A program made the position numbers and the translations under genes. A stretch of 64,000 nt of DNA from Pseudomonas fluorescens (GTDB lineage: Bacteria > Pseudomonadota > Gammaproteobacteria > Pseudomonadales > Pseudomonadaceae): contig NZ_CABVIR010000004.1 in assembly GCF_902498065.1 (NCBI RefSeq), forward strand, positions 62,001 to 126,000, given 5' to 3'. Numbering within the stretch: position 1 is the stretch's first letter; the number at the start of each line of letters is the position of its first letter. Positions 26,651 to 35,473 of this stretch are shown here, piece by piece. The notes under the pieces are model-generated. The model was not told the DNA's origin. It saw only the letters and a program-made list of their open reading frames with translations, and did not search any database.

Positions 26651-26690
26651 AAAAAGCCCCCGGACAATCACTCGTCCGAGGGCTTTTTTG
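26651..26690 (-). terminator. Intrinsic terminator of yhcB (bidirectional)
   Basis: AAAAAGCCCCCGGAC and GTCCGAGGGCTTTTTT pair with one mismatch. Seen from the minus strand it lies 18 bases after the yhcB stop, and it can also stop plus-strand reading. Confidence 0.85.
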
Positions 26691-26707
26691 CATCGCGCGA
26701 AACCTGA

Positions 26708-27142
26708 TTACTTCTTCAGGCCGTAATGCTCATCAAGCATGCCCGGCGCGTTCGGGGCTTTGGGGGCGTAGTCGCGAGGCGGCTCCTGATTACGCGGTGG
26801 TGTCAGGCGTTCCCGTGGGGCCGCTGCCGCATCGGCGTGCAGCGAAGCCAGCAAGCGTTGGCGGGTCTGCTCGTCCAGGGCCAGGCGGTTGGCACCCTCG
26901 GCAAGATGATCCTGCACTTCCTGATAGCTCTGAGTCAGTTTCTTGACCAGGTTTGCAGTGCTGTTGAAGTGGGTAACCACCTCGTTCTGATAACTGTCGA
27001 AACGTTCCTGAATGTCATCCAGCTGACGTTGCGTGCTGCTGGGCGCGGCGTTCGGCACCAGGCGAGCAATCAGGAATCCAATGGCGACACCCACAACCAG
27101 GGCAAGAGTCGGCAACAACCAAACTAAGAGCGAGTGTTCCAC
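26708..27142 (-). CDS. zapG: YhcB/ZapG family (DUF1043) inner-membrane protein
   Basis: A 144-residue protein of the YhcB/ZapG family, a division- and cell-envelope-linked membrane protein in gammaproteobacteria. One N-terminal membrane helix (WLLPTLALVVGVAIGFLIARLV, about residues 8-29) is followed by a coiled-coil region (RQLDDIQERFDSYQNEVVTHFNSTANLVKKL) and a proline-rich tail. The order and length fit the family. It is divergent from the hydrolase gene; from memory the same neighbourhood (yhcB, hydrolase, trpS, zapE) is kept in P. aeruginosa. Confidence 0.88.
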   Translation of the reverse strand: MEHSLLVWLLPTLALVVGVAIGFLIARLVPNAAPSSTQRQLDDIQERFDSYQNEVVTHFNSTANLVKKLTQSYQEVQDHLAEGANRLALDEQTRQRLLASLHADAAAAPRERLTPPRNQEPPRDYAPKAPNAPGMLDEHYGLKK

Positions 27143-27286
27143 GAGTCCTTCCTCTATAAACGGCTTTGCTTTACGTTAACGGCTCGAACCTGCGCTGTAT
27201 ACCGCGATTCACTCGCAACACATCGGCACAGACAATTTGCTAGACGAGTCGACCCGATTCGAGGTCACGGAGTTCCTTCCTTGCTT

Positions 27287-27916
27287 ATGCGCGAAACCCC
27301 TGTAGTGATTGATGGCCCGGTCGGTCAACTGGAAGCTCTTTACCTGGATATCGAGCAGCCGCGCGGCATCGCGCTGATCTGCCACCCGAACCCGGTGCAG
27401 GGCGGCACCATGCTCAACAAAGTGGTCTCGACCCTGCAGCGCACCGCGCGCGATGCCGGTTTGATTACCTTGCGTTTCAACTACCGTGGCGTCGGTGCCA
27501 GCGAAGGTGCGCACGACATGGGCACCGGCGAAGTCGACGATGCTCAGGCGGCCGCCGCATGGTTGCGGGCGAAACATCCTGATTTGCCACTGACGCTGTT
27601 CGGTTTTTCCTTCGGCGGATTTGTTGCCGCCAGTCTCGGCGGACGCCTGGAAGAGAAGGGCGAGCAGCTCAAGCATGTGTTCATGGTCGCGCCAGCGGTG
27701 ATGCGCCTGGGCGATCAAGATCAATTGCCGCGGCAAGGCGAGTTGACCTTGATCCAACCGGAAACCGACGAAGTCATCGACCCGCAAGCGGTCTACGACT
27801 GGTCCGAGAAACTCGATCGCCCCCATGAGCTGCTGAAAGTGGCAGAATGCGGACACTTTTTTCATGGCAAGCTGACCGATCTCAAGGATCTGATCCTGCC
27901 GCGTCTTTCGAATTGA
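27287..27916 (+). CDS. Alpha/beta hydrolase, dienelactone-hydrolase-like
   Basis: A 209-residue cytoplasmic alpha/beta hydrolase. It shows HPNPVQGGTMLNKV (HP-GGt motif), then FNYRGVGASEG, the nucleophile elbow GFSFGG (Ser about residue 107), a late Asp region (PETDEVIDPQ) and the catalytic His in AECGHFFHG. Substrate unknown. ATG 27287 is given, but a TTG at 27281, two codons earlier, has a better distance from the GGAG at 27268-27272 and may be the real start. It lies 24 bases before trpS and is probably co-transcribed with it. Confidence 0.85.
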   Translation: MRETPVVIDGPVGQLEALYLDIEQPRGIALICHPNPVQGGTMLNKVVSTLQRTARDAGLITLRFNYRGVGASEGAHDMGTGEVDDAQAAAAWLRAKHPDLPLTLFGFSFGGFVAASLGGRLEEKGEQLKHVFMVAPAVMRLGDQDQLPRQGELTLIQPETDEVIDPQAVYDWSEKLDRPHELLKVAECGHFFHGKLTDLKDLILPRLSN

Positions 27917-27940
27917 TTGCAGTCTGACAAGCGATTACCC

Positions 27941-29296
27941 ATGACGACTCGTACCCGTATCCTCACCGGCATCACCACCACCGGCACGCCGCACCTGGGC
28001 AACTACGCCGGCGCCATCCGCCCGGCGATCCTCGCCAGCCGCGACAGCAATGCCGATTCGTTCTACTTCCTGGCCGACTACCACGCCCTGATCAAATGCG
28101 ATGACCCGCTGCGCATCCAGCGCTCGCGTCTGGAAATCGCCGCGACCTGGCTGGCCGGTGGCCTGGATGTGGACCGTGTGACGTTCTATCGTCAGTCCGA
28201 CATCCCTGAAATCCCCGAGCTGACCTGGCTGCTGACCTGCGTCGCCGCCAAAGGTTTGCTCAATCGCGCCCACGCCTACAAGGCTTCGGTGGACAAGAAC
28301 GTTGAAACCGGTGAAGACCCGGATGCCGGCATCACCATGGGCTTGTACAGCTATCCGGTGCTGATGGCCGCGGACATCCTGATGTTCAACGCGCACAAGG
28401 TGCCGGTCGGTCGTGACCAGATCCAGCACGTGGAAATGGCCCGCGACATTGGTCAACGCTTCAACCACCTGTTTGGCCAGGGCAAAGAATTCTTCACCAT
28501 GCCCGAGGCGCTGATCGAAGAAAGCGTCGCGACGCTGCCCGGCCTCGACGGTCGCAAGATGTCGAAAAGCTACGACAACACCATCCCGTTGTTCAGCAGC
28601 GCCAAGGAAATGAAGGACGCCATCTCGCGGATCGTCACCGACTCCCGCGCGCCGGGCGAAGCCAAAGATCCGGACAATTCGCACCTGTTCACGCTGTTCC
28701 AGGCCTTCGCCACCCCGGCGCAGTCCGACGAATTCCGCAGCGAACTGTTGCAGGGCCTGGGTTGGGGCGAGGCGAAGAATCGCCTGTTCCAGCTGCTCGA
28801 CAGCGAATTGGGCGAGTCCCGCGAGCGTTATCACCAGCTGATCGAGCGCCCGGCGGATCTGGAAGACATCCTGCAAGTCGGTGCGAAAAAGGCTCGCTCG
28901 GTGGCGACACCGTTCCTCCACGAACTGCGTGAAGCGGTGGGCCTGCGTTCTTTCGTTGCTCAGACTCAGGTCGCGGCGACCACCAAGAAGAAAGCCGCGA
29001 AAGCCGCGCGTTTTGTCAGCTTCCGCGAAGACGACGGCAGCTTCCGCTTCCGTCTGCTGGCGGCCGATGGAGAGCAATTGCTGCTGTCGCGCAACTTCGC
29101 CGATGGTAAAACCGCCGGTCAGGTGACCAAGCAACTGCAAGCGGGCCAGCCATTGGACGTGCGCAGCGAAGACTTGAGCTTCAGTGTCTGGCTGGAAGGC
29201 GAGTGCGTTGCCGATAGCCCGGCCTTCGCCGACAGTGCCGCTCGCGACGTCGCCATCGACGCCCTGCGGATTGCGCTGACACCGGTTCAGGAATAA
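27941..29296 (+). CDS. trpS: Tryptophanyl-tRNA synthetase with C-terminal extension
   Basis: A 451-residue class I synthetase that charges tRNA-Trp. The HIGH-type motif is PHLGNYAGA (about residues 16-24) and KMSKS lies at about 207-211 (GRKMSKSYD). The catalytic and anticodon parts finish near residue 345. A further ~100 residues follow (FVSFREDDGSFRFRLLAADGEQLLLSRNFADG...), resembling a DUF1508/YegP-type small beta domain joined by a Lys/Ala linker (TTKKKAAKAAR). Typical bacterial TrpS is about 330 residues; the longer form is, from memory, usual in Pseudomonas. The start ATG 27941 is the family start. Confidence 0.95.
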   Translation: MTTRTRILTGITTTGTPHLGNYAGAIRPAILASRDSNADSFYFLADYHALIKCDDPLRIQRSRLEIAATWLAGGLDVDRVTFYRQSDIPEIPELTWLLTCVAAKGLLNRAHAYKASVDKNVETGEDPDAGITMGLYSYPVLMAADILMFNAHKVPVGRDQIQHVEMARDIGQRFNHLFGQGKEFFTMPEALIEESVATLPGLDGRKMSKSYDNTIPLFSSAKEMKDAISRIVTDSRAPGEAKDPDNSHLFTLFQAFATPAQSDEFRSELLQGLGWGEAKNRLFQLLDSELGESRERYHQLIERPADLEDILQVGAKKARSVATPFLHELREAVGLRSFVAQTQVAATTKKKAAKAARFVSFREDDGSFRFRLLAADGEQLLLSRNFADGKTAGQVTKQLQAGQPLDVRSEDLSFSVWLEGECVADSPAFADSAARDVAIDALRIALTPVQE

Positions 29297-29337
29297 TCAA
29301 CGGCTCGGCCCGACCAAGGGCTGATTGCCATTCCTGC

Positions 29338-29367
29338 GGGCCGTCGCTACAGTGACGGCCCGTTTTT
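29338..29367 (+). terminator. Intrinsic terminator of trpS
   Basis: GGGCCGTC pairs with GACGGCCC around an 8-base loop, followed by GTTTTTG. Confidence 0.85.
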
Positions 29368-29386
29368 GTTGCCTTGCTAACGAATT

Positions 29387-30481
29387 ATGACGCCCCTAGA
29401 ACGATATCAAGCTGATCTGAAACGCCCGGAATTCTTCCATGACGCCGCGCAGGAAACTGCCGTGCGCCATTTGCAGCGCCTGTACGACGATCTGGTCGCC
29501 GCCTCGCAGAGCAAACCGGGCCTGCTCGGCAAGCTGTTCGGAAAGAAAGAGCAGGCGCCGGTCAAGGGCCTGTATTTCTGGGGTGGCGTAGGCCGCGGCA
29601 AGACCTACCTGGTCGACACCTTCTTCGAAGCGTTGCCGTTCAAGGAAAAGACCCGCACTCACTTCCACCGCTTCATGAAGCGCGTGCACGAAGAGATGAA
29701 GACCCTCGGCGGCGAGAAAAACCCGCTGACCATCATCGCCAAGCGCTTCTCCGACGAGTCGCGAGTGATCTGTTTCGATGAGTTCTTCGTCTCCGACATT
29801 ACCGACGCGATGATCCTCGGTACGTTGATGGAAGAGCTGTTCAAGAACGGCGTGACCCTGGTCGCGACGTCCAACATCGTGCCGGACGGCCTGTACAAGG
29901 ACGGCCTGCAACGCGCACGCTTCCTGCCGGCCATCGCGCTGATCAAGCAGAACACCGAAATCGTCAACGTCGACAGCGGCGTCGATTACCGTCTGCGTCA
30001 CCTCGAGCAAGCGGAGCTGTTCCACTTCCCGCTCGACGAAGCGTCCCACGAAAGCCTGCGCAAGAGCTTCCGCGCCCTGACGCCGGAATGCACGGCAGCC
30101 ATCGAGAACGATGTGCTGATGATCGAGAACCGCGAGATACGTGCCTTGCGCACCTGCGATGACGTGGCCTGGTTCGACTTCCGCGAACTGTGTGACGGTC
30201 CGCGCAGCCAGAACGATTACATCGAGCTGGGCAAGATCTTCCACGCCGTGTTGCTCAGCGGTGTCGAGCAAATGAGCGTCACCACCGACGACATCGCCCG
30301 ACGCTTTATCAACATGGTCGATGAGTTCTACGACCGTAACGTGAAGTTGATCATTTCCGCTGAGGTCGAGCTCAAAGACCTCTACACCGGCGGTCGCCTG
30401 AACTTCGAGTTCCAGCGTACCCTCAGCCGTTTGCTGGAAATGCAGTCCCACGAATTCCTGTCTCGGGCGCATAAGCCGTAG
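29387..30481 (+). CDS. zapE: Cell division protein ZapE (AFG1-like ATPase)
   Basis: A 364-residue AAA-type ATPase that associates with the Z-ring and destabilises FtsZ polymers late in division or under stress. Walker A is GGVGRGKTY (about residues 66-74), Walker B is VICFDEFFVSD (about 126-136) and the arginine-rich sensor region contains HLEQAELFHFPL. Length matches the family. The ATG at 29387 lies 20 bases after the trpS terminator. It is followed by its own terminator, so it is a single-gene unit. Confidence 0.93.
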   Translation: MTPLERYQADLKRPEFFHDAAQETAVRHLQRLYDDLVAASQSKPGLLGKLFGKKEQAPVKGLYFWGGVGRGKTYLVDTFFEALPFKEKTRTHFHRFMKRVHEEMKTLGGEKNPLTIIAKRFSDESRVICFDEFFVSDITDAMILGTLMEELFKNGVTLVATSNIVPDGLYKDGLQRARFLPAIALIKQNTEIVNVDSGVDYRLRHLEQAELFHFPLDEASHESLRKSFRALTPECTAAIENDVLMIENREIRALRTCDDVAWFDFRELCDGPRSQNDYIELGKIFHAVLLSGVEQMSVTTDDIARRFINMVDEFYDRNVKLIISAEVELKDLYTGGRLNFEFQRTLSRLLEMQSHEFLSRAHKP

Positions 30482-30497
30482 GACGTTTTCGGAAAAT

Positions 30498-30527
30498 AAA
30501 AAAGGCCTGCAGATGCAGGCCTTTTTT
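30498..30527 (+). terminator. Intrinsic terminator of zapE
   Basis: AAAAAAGGCCTGCA pairs with TGCAGGCCTTTTTT around a 2-3 base loop, 17 bases after the stop. Confidence 0.9.
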
Positions 30528-30559
30528 ATGTGTCGACACAATCTCGAACTCACGACAGG

Positions 30560-30655
30560 TCCTAGGGGAGCGGGCTTGTCCGCGATAGGGGCGGCACATC
30601 CAGCATTGATGTGTTTGTCGCACCGCCATCGCGGGCAAGCCCGCTCCCACAGGGA
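30560..30655. repeat. REP doublet with a decayed left arm
   Basis: The right arm ATCGCGGGCAAGCCCGCTCC is standard. The left arm reads CCTAGGGGAGCGGGCTTGTC instead of CCTGTGGGAGCGGGCTTG, so it has point changes. It lies between the convergent zapE and GlxA-type genes. Confidence 0.8.
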
Positions 30656-30675
30656 TTTGTGTTCTTTTTGAGCGT

Positions 30676-31671
30676 TTATGCCGCTTGCTGAAACTGCTGT
30701 CGATACTGGTTCGGCGACAATTCAGTGTGCTGGCGGAACAGTCGAGCGAAGAAGCTCGCATCGTCATACCCGACTTCATAACTGATGGTCTTGATGCTCT
30801 TGCGGCTGCCGGACAGCAAGCCCTTGGCCGTTTCGATGCGCAGGCGTTGCAGGTAATGCAGGGGCTTGTCGCCGGTGGCGGTCTGGAAGCGGCGCATGAA
30901 GTTGCGGATGCTCATGCCGTGCTCGCGCGCGACGTCTTCGAAGCGAAACTTGTCGGCGAAGTGTTCTTCGAGCCAGTGCTGGATCTGCAGGATGATCACG
31001 TCCTGGTGCAGCTTCTGCCCGCCGAAACCGATGCGTCCCGGCGAATAGCTGCGCTGCACTTCATAGAGAATGTCGCGGGCCACGGCCTGGGCCACGTTGG
31101 CACCGCAGAAGCGTTCGATCAGGTAGATGTAGAGATCGCACGCCGAGGTCGTGCCGCCGGCGCAATACAGGTTGTCGGCGTCGGTCAGGTGCTTGTCCTG
31201 ATTGAGATAAACCTTCGGGAAGCGCTCGGCAAACGCATTGAAGAAACGCCAGTAAGTGGTCGCTTCCTTGCCATCGAGCAGCCCGGCTTCGGCGAGCCAG
31301 AACACCCCGGTAGCCTCGCCACAAAGTACCGCGCCGCGAGCATGTTGCTGGCGCAGCCACGGCAGGACCTGTGGGTAACGTTGGCAAAGGGTTTCGAAAT
31401 CGTCCCAGAACGCCGGGAGAATGATGACGTCAGCGTTTTCCAGGCCGCCGTCCACCGGCATGATCACATCGCTGAAGCTGTTGACCGGTTTGCCATCCGG
31501 GCTGACCAGCCGCGTTTCGAACGCCGGTGTCAGGCCCTGGCCCAGTTGTTTGCCGTAGCGCAGGCTGGCCAGATGGAAGAAATCCTTGGCTTGCATGAGG
31601 GTGGAAGCGAAAACCCGGTCGATAGCCAGGATGCTGACGCGCCGCAAGGGCGTGGAGACTTGGTTAGACAT
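30676..31671 (-). CDS. GlxA family transcriptional regulator (DJ-1/PfpI + AraC)
   Basis: A 331-residue regulator with an N-terminal DJ-1/PfpI-like domain (about residues 10-190, with LCGEATGVFWLAEAGLLDG) and a C-terminal AraC-type double HTH (about 225-325, with FEDVAREHGMSIRNFMRRFQ and SYEVGYDDASFFARLFRQH). This layout is the GlxA group, several of which control catabolism of amines, arginine or carnitine in Pseudomonas; the ligand here is unknown. It is divergent from the acyl-CoA dehydrogenase gene across 145 bases, so that gene is its most likely target. Confidence 0.9.
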   Translation of the reverse strand: MSNQVSTPLRRVSILAIDRVFASTLMQAKDFFHLASLRYGKQLGQGLTPAFETRLVSPDGKPVNSFSDVIMPVDGGLENADVIILPAFWDDFETLCQRYPQVLPWLRQQHARGAVLCGEATGVFWLAEAGLLDGKEATTYWRFFNAFAERFPKVYLNQDKHLTDADNLYCAGGTTSACDLYIYLIERFCGANVAQAVARDILYEVQRSYSPGRIGFGGQKLHQDVIILQIQHWLEEHFADKFRFEDVAREHGMSIRNFMRRFQTATGDKPLHYLQRLRIETAKGLLSGSRKSIKTISYEVGYDDASFFARLFRQHTELSPNQYRQQFQQAA

Positions 31672-31816
31672 AATTCAACTTTATTCTTATAGGGGAAAGT
31701 GGTCACCAGACGGCTGGATCGTCTTATTTTTTGTCTGATGTGTCCAGTGTCCTGTATCGGAAGCGAGGCTTAGTCTCTGCAGGTCTACTTCTTCTAACAA
31801 TAACGACAGGTGCCGC

Positions 31817-32953
31817 ATGATCCCCAGAACCTTGTTCAGTTCCGAGCACGAACTTTTTCGCGACAGCGTGCGAACGTTCCTCGAAAAAGAGGCTGTGCCG
31901 TTTCATGGGCAATGGGAGAAACAGGGTTATATCGACCGCCAACTCTGGAACAAGGCGGGGGAGGCCGGGATGTTGTGTTCGCATCTGCCAGAAGAGTACG
32001 GCGGGCTGGGAGCGGATTTTCTCTACAGTGCGGTGGTGATCGAAGAGGTGGGTCGACTGGGGCTGACCGGGATTGGTTTTTCCCTGCATTCCGACATCGT
32101 CGCGCCGTACATCCTGCATTACGGCAGCGAAGCGCTGAAACACAAATACCTGCCAAAACTGGTGTCTGGCGAGATGGTCACCGCGATCGCCATGACCGAG
32201 CCGGGTGCCGGTTCCGACCTGCAAGGGGTGAAAACCACGGCAGTGCTTGACGGAGACGAATACGTGATCAACGGTTCGAAGACGTTCATCACCAATGGCT
32301 ATCTCGCGGACCTGGTGATTGTCGTGGCCAAGACCGATCCGAAGGCCGGCGCGAAGGGCACCAGTCTGTTTCTGGTCGAGGCCAATACGCCGGGCTTCGC
32401 CAAGGGCAAGCGCCTGGAAAAGGTCGGGATGAAGGCGCAGGACACATCGGAGCTGTTCTTTCAGGACGTTCGGGTGCCCAAGGAAAACCTGCTGGGCCAG
32501 GCCGGGATGGGGTTTGCGTATCTGATGCAGGAATTGCCGCAGGAACGTCTGACGGTTGCGGTAGGCGGGCTGGCGTCGGCTGAGGCTGCGCTGCAATGGA
32601 CGTTGGAGTACACCCGCGAGCGCAAGGCGTTTGGCAAAGCGATTGCGGATTTCCAGAACACTCGCTTCAAACTGGCGGAAATGGCGACTGAAATCCAGAT
32701 TGGCCGGGTCTTCGTCGATCGCTGCCTGGAGTTGCACCTGCAAGGCAAACTCGATGTGCCGACGGCGGCGATGGCCAAGTATTGGGGGACGGACCTGCAA
32801 TGCAAGGTGCTCGACGAGTGCGTGCAGTTGCATGGCGGCTATGGGTTCATGTGGGAATACCCGATCGCTCGGGCGTGGGCGGATGCGCGGGTGCAGCGGA
32901 TTTATGCCGGGACTAACGAAATCATGAAGGAGATTATCGCCAGATCGCTTTAA
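31817..32953 (+). CDS. Acyl-CoA dehydrogenase, LCAD-type
   Basis: A 378-residue flavoenzyme that introduces the alpha-beta double bond into an acyl-CoA and passes electrons to ETF. FAD and substrate segments include AMTEPGAGSDLQG (about residues 127-139) and RKAFGKAI. The C-terminus reads RIYAGTNEIMKEIIARSL, where short-chain enzymes have the catalytic Glu before GT. Here the catalytic base is probably Glu243 in ELPQERL, as in LCAD and isovaleryl-CoA dehydrogenases. That points to long-chain or branched substrates. It is divergent from the GlxA-type regulator. No ribosome site is stronger than CGACAGGTG before the ATG. Confidence 0.9.
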   Translation: MIPRTLFSSEHELFRDSVRTFLEKEAVPFHGQWEKQGYIDRQLWNKAGEAGMLCSHLPEEYGGLGADFLYSAVVIEEVGRLGLTGIGFSLHSDIVAPYILHYGSEALKHKYLPKLVSGEMVTAIAMTEPGAGSDLQGVKTTAVLDGDEYVINGSKTFITNGYLADLVIVVAKTDPKAGAKGTSLFLVEANTPGFAKGKRLEKVGMKAQDTSELFFQDVRVPKENLLGQAGMGFAYLMQELPQERLTVAVGGLASAEAALQWTLEYTRERKAFGKAIADFQNTRFKLAEMATEIQIGRVFVDRCLELHLQGKLDVPTAAMAKYWGTDLQCKVLDECVQLHGGYGFMWEYPIARAWADARVQRIYAGTNEIMKEIIARSL

Positions 32954-32973
32954 TTTGCCGTGATTGGGCGGAC

Positions 32974-33069
32974 ACCATCGCGGGCAAGCCCGCTCCCACA
33001 CGGGGTCTGTGACCGATCGCCATGTTGTGATCGACACACAGCCTTGTGGGAGCGGGCTTGCCCGCGATT
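32974..33069. repeat. REP doublet, GTGGGAGCGGGCTTG type
   Basis: CCATCGCGGGCAAGCCCGCTC is mirrored by GAGCGGGCTTGCCCGCGATT, about 50 bases apart, between the convergent dehydrogenase and aldo/keto reductase genes. Confidence 0.85.
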
Positions 33070-33084
33070 GGGTCTAAAGGTCAA

Positions 33085-34125
33085 TCAAGGCGCCGGGTTC
33101 GGGTGATCCTTGTGAATCGCCTCAATCCCCGCCAGCACTTCATCGGAAAGTTTCAGCTCGAAGCTGGCAATGTTGCTGTCCAGCTGTTCCAACGTCGTCG
33201 CGCCGATGATGTTGCTGGTCACAAACGGCTGTTGCGTCACAAACGCCAAGGCCATTTGCGCCGGGTCGAGGCCGTGTGCACGGGCCAATGCCACATAACG
33301 GCTGCACGCTGCTTCCGACTGTGGATTGAAATAGCGGCTGAAGCGGCTGTAGAGGCTCAGGCGGCCTTTCGGCGGGCGCGCGCCACCTTCGTACTTGCCC
33401 GACAGGAAACCGAACGCCAGCGGCGAATAGGCCAGCAGGCCGCATTGCTCGCGGATGGCGATTTCCGCCAGGCCGACTTCGAAGCTGCGGTTGAGCAGGT
33501 TGTACGGGTTCTGGATGGATACCGCACGCGGCCAGCCACGGGCTTCGGCCAGTGCCAGGAAGCGCATGGTGCCCCACGGCGTTTCATTGGACAGGCCGAT
33601 GTGGCGGATCTTGCCGGCCCGGACCTGTTCGTCCAGCGCTTCGAGGGTGTCCTCCAGTGGGGTCAGGTTCGCTTCGCTCTTGTGTTTGTAGCCTAACTGG
33701 CCGAAGAAGTTGGTGCTGCGCTCTGGCCAGTGCAACTGATAGAGGTCGATGTAGTCGGTCTGCAGGCGCTTGAGGCTGGCGTCCACGGCTTCGGTGATGT
33801 GCTGGCGGTTGTGGCGCAGGTTTTTGTCGCGGATGTAGTCGATGGTGTTGCCGGGGCCGGCGATCTTGCTGGCCAGGATCCAGTCGGCGCGATCACCGTG
33901 GCTTTTGAAGTAATTGCCGATGTAGCGCTCGGTGGTGGCATAGGTTTCGGCTTTCGGTGGTACCGGGTACATCTCGGCGGTATCGATGAAATTGATCCCG
34001 GCGCTTTTGGCCCGCTCAATCTGTGCGAAGGCTTCAGCTTCACTGTTTTGCTCGCCCCAAGTCATGGTTCCGAGGCAGATGGCGCTTACGTTCAGATTGG
34101 TTCGGCCTAGCTGGCGATAGTCCAT
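33085..34125 (-). CDS. Aldo/keto reductase (Tas-like)
   Basis: A 346-residue NADPH-dependent aldo/keto reductase of the Tas group (TIM barrel). It begins MDYRQLGRTNLNVSAICLGT and carries the catalytic residues Asp and Tyr in FIDTAEMYP, Lys in LASKIAG and His in YQLHWPER. The C-terminal cofactor-binding region is SNIIGATTLEQLDSNI. The physiological substrate is unknown. ATG 34125 is used because AAGGAG lies 7 bases upstream; the frame extends further without support. Confidence 0.9.
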   Translation of the reverse strand: MDYRQLGRTNLNVSAICLGTMTWGEQNSEAEAFAQIERAKSAGINFIDTAEMYPVPPKAETYATTERYIGNYFKSHGDRADWILASKIAGPGNTIDYIRDKNLRHNRQHITEAVDASLKRLQTDYIDLYQLHWPERSTNFFGQLGYKHKSEANLTPLEDTLEALDEQVRAGKIRHIGLSNETPWGTMRFLALAEARGWPRAVSIQNPYNLLNRSFEVGLAEIAIREQCGLLAYSPLAFGFLSGKYEGGARPPKGRLSLYSRFSRYFNPQSEAACSRYVALARAHGLDPAQMALAFVTQQPFVTSNIIGATTLEQLDSNIASFELKLSDEVLAGIEAIHKDHPNPAP

Positions 34126-34300
34126 CGTGTGCTCCTTGGGCAAAACAATCATAAAAGCAGGTTGAAATATTTTTCGCAATCTGCATAATTGCGCACCTCT
34201 TTCTGCAGTGGAAGTGATGCGCCGCCGCCGAAGAATCTTGCCGTTGAACGGACGCGCCGACCCGAGCCCCCGAAAGCGTCTGTATCCGGCTGCCTTTGAC

Positions 34301-34329
34301 TTGTCAAAGTACGCACTATTCAGTAAGAT
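34301..34329 (+). promoter_or_regulatory. Sigma70 promoter of rplM-rpsI
   Basis: TTGTCA (34301-34306) and TAAGAT (34324-34329) are separated by 17 bases. This leaves a leader of about 35 bases before rplM that contains GGGCGGCCCC. No classical ribosomal-protein autoregulation structure is obvious. Confidence 0.65.
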
Positions 34330-34370
34330 CCGCCGTCTAATTTACAGGGCGGCCCCTGAGGCTATAAAGA

Positions 34371-34799
34371 ATGAAAACTTTTACTGCTAAACCGGAAACA
34401 GTACAGCGCGACTGGTTTGTCGTCGACGCTGCAGGTCAGACCCTGGGTCGTCTGGCCACCGAAATCGCGAGCCGTCTGCGTGGCAAGCATAAAGCTGAGT
34501 ACACTCCTCACGTTGACACCGGCGATTACATCGTCGTTATCAATGCCGAGCAGATTCGTGTAACCGGTGCTAAAACCACCGACAAGATCTACTACTCCCA
34601 CTCCGGTTTCCCGGGCGGCATCAAGTCGATCAACTTCGAAAAGCTGATCGCTAAAGCCCCTGAGCGCGTGATCGAGACCGCGGTCAAAGGCATGCTGCCT
34701 AAGAACCCGCTGGGTCGCGACATGTATCGTAAGCTGAAAGTCTATGCGGGCGCTGTACACCCTCATACTGCTCAGCAGCCCCAAGAACTGAAGTTTTAA
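34371..34799 (+). CDS. rplM: 50S ribosomal protein L13
   Basis: A 142-residue large-subunit protein needed early in 50S assembly. The sequence [20 protein letters not shown], then [21 protein letters not shown] and the C-terminal [14 protein letters not shown] are diagnostic. The preceding TGAGGC is a modest ribosome site. It is followed after 14 bases by rpsI in the usual two-gene operon. Confidence 0.98.
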   Translation: MKTFTAKPETVQRDWFVVDAAGQTLGRLATEIASRLRGKHKAEYTPHVDTGDYIVVINAEQIRVTGAKTTDKIYYSHSGFPGGIKSINFEKLIAKAPERVIETAVKGMLPKNPLGRDMYRKLKVYAGAVHPHTAQQPQELKF

Positions 34800-34813
34800 C
34801 GGAATAGTTCATT

Positions 34814-35206
34814 ATGTCGGCGACTCAAAATTACGGCACTGGCCGTCGCAAGACCGCAACCGCACGCGTTTTCCTGCGTCCGGGTACTGGTAACATCTCG
34901 ATCAACAACCGCTCCCTGGATAATTTCTTCGGCCGCGAAACTGCCCGCATGGTAGTTCGTCAGCCGCTGGAATTGACCGAGACAGTTGAGAAGTTCGACA
35001 TCTACGTCACCGTTATCGGTGGCGGTGTAAGTGGTCAAGCTGGCGCAATCCGCCACGGTATCACTCGCGCTCTGATGCAGTACGACGAAACCCTGCGTGG
35101 CGCTCTGCGCAAAGCTGGCTTCGTTACTCGCGATGCTCGTGAAGTTGAACGTAAGAAAGTCGGTCTGCGTAAAGCGCGTAAGCGTCCGCAGTACTCGAAG
35201 CGTTAA
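34814..35206 (+). CDS. rpsI: 30S ribosomal protein S9
   Basis: A 130-residue small-subunit protein whose basic C-terminal tail reaches the P-site tRNA. It shows [39 protein letters not shown] and the conserved end [11 protein letters not shown]. It is co-transcribed with rplM and followed by a strong terminator. Confidence 0.98.
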
Positions 35207-35221
35207 TTCGCTTTCTCGTTC

Positions 35222-35263
35222 AAAAAAAACGCCCAGTTTCCTCACGGAGCTGGGCGTTTTTTT
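35222..35263 (+). terminator. Intrinsic terminator of rplM-rpsI
   Basis: AAAAAAACGCCCAG pairs with CTGGGCGTTTTTTT around a 14-base loop, 15 bases after the rpsI stop. Confidence 0.92.
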
Positions 35264-35473
35264 ATGGGCGCGATTTATCAAAGAATTGCTCTGTGACAAC
35301 TTGCCACATCCGCAGAGCCCCTATACTGCAAGGCTTGGCAGTGGAGCCCTTCGGTAATTACCTTGTCAGAATTGGGGCTTTTCATTACCATTCGGCAAAA
35401 TTTTTATAAGTACATAGTTTTACTTAGTAGATGCCTGATTTAACAGGCCACAAAGCTGATGGGAGAGGACTGA

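Noticed and set aside
31817..32953. Possible loss of the catalytic Glu in the acyl-CoA dehydrogenase (Ala before GTNEI)
   Set aside because: LCAD and isovaleryl-CoA dehydrogenases keep their catalytic Glu on another helix, and the matching ELPQERL is present here.
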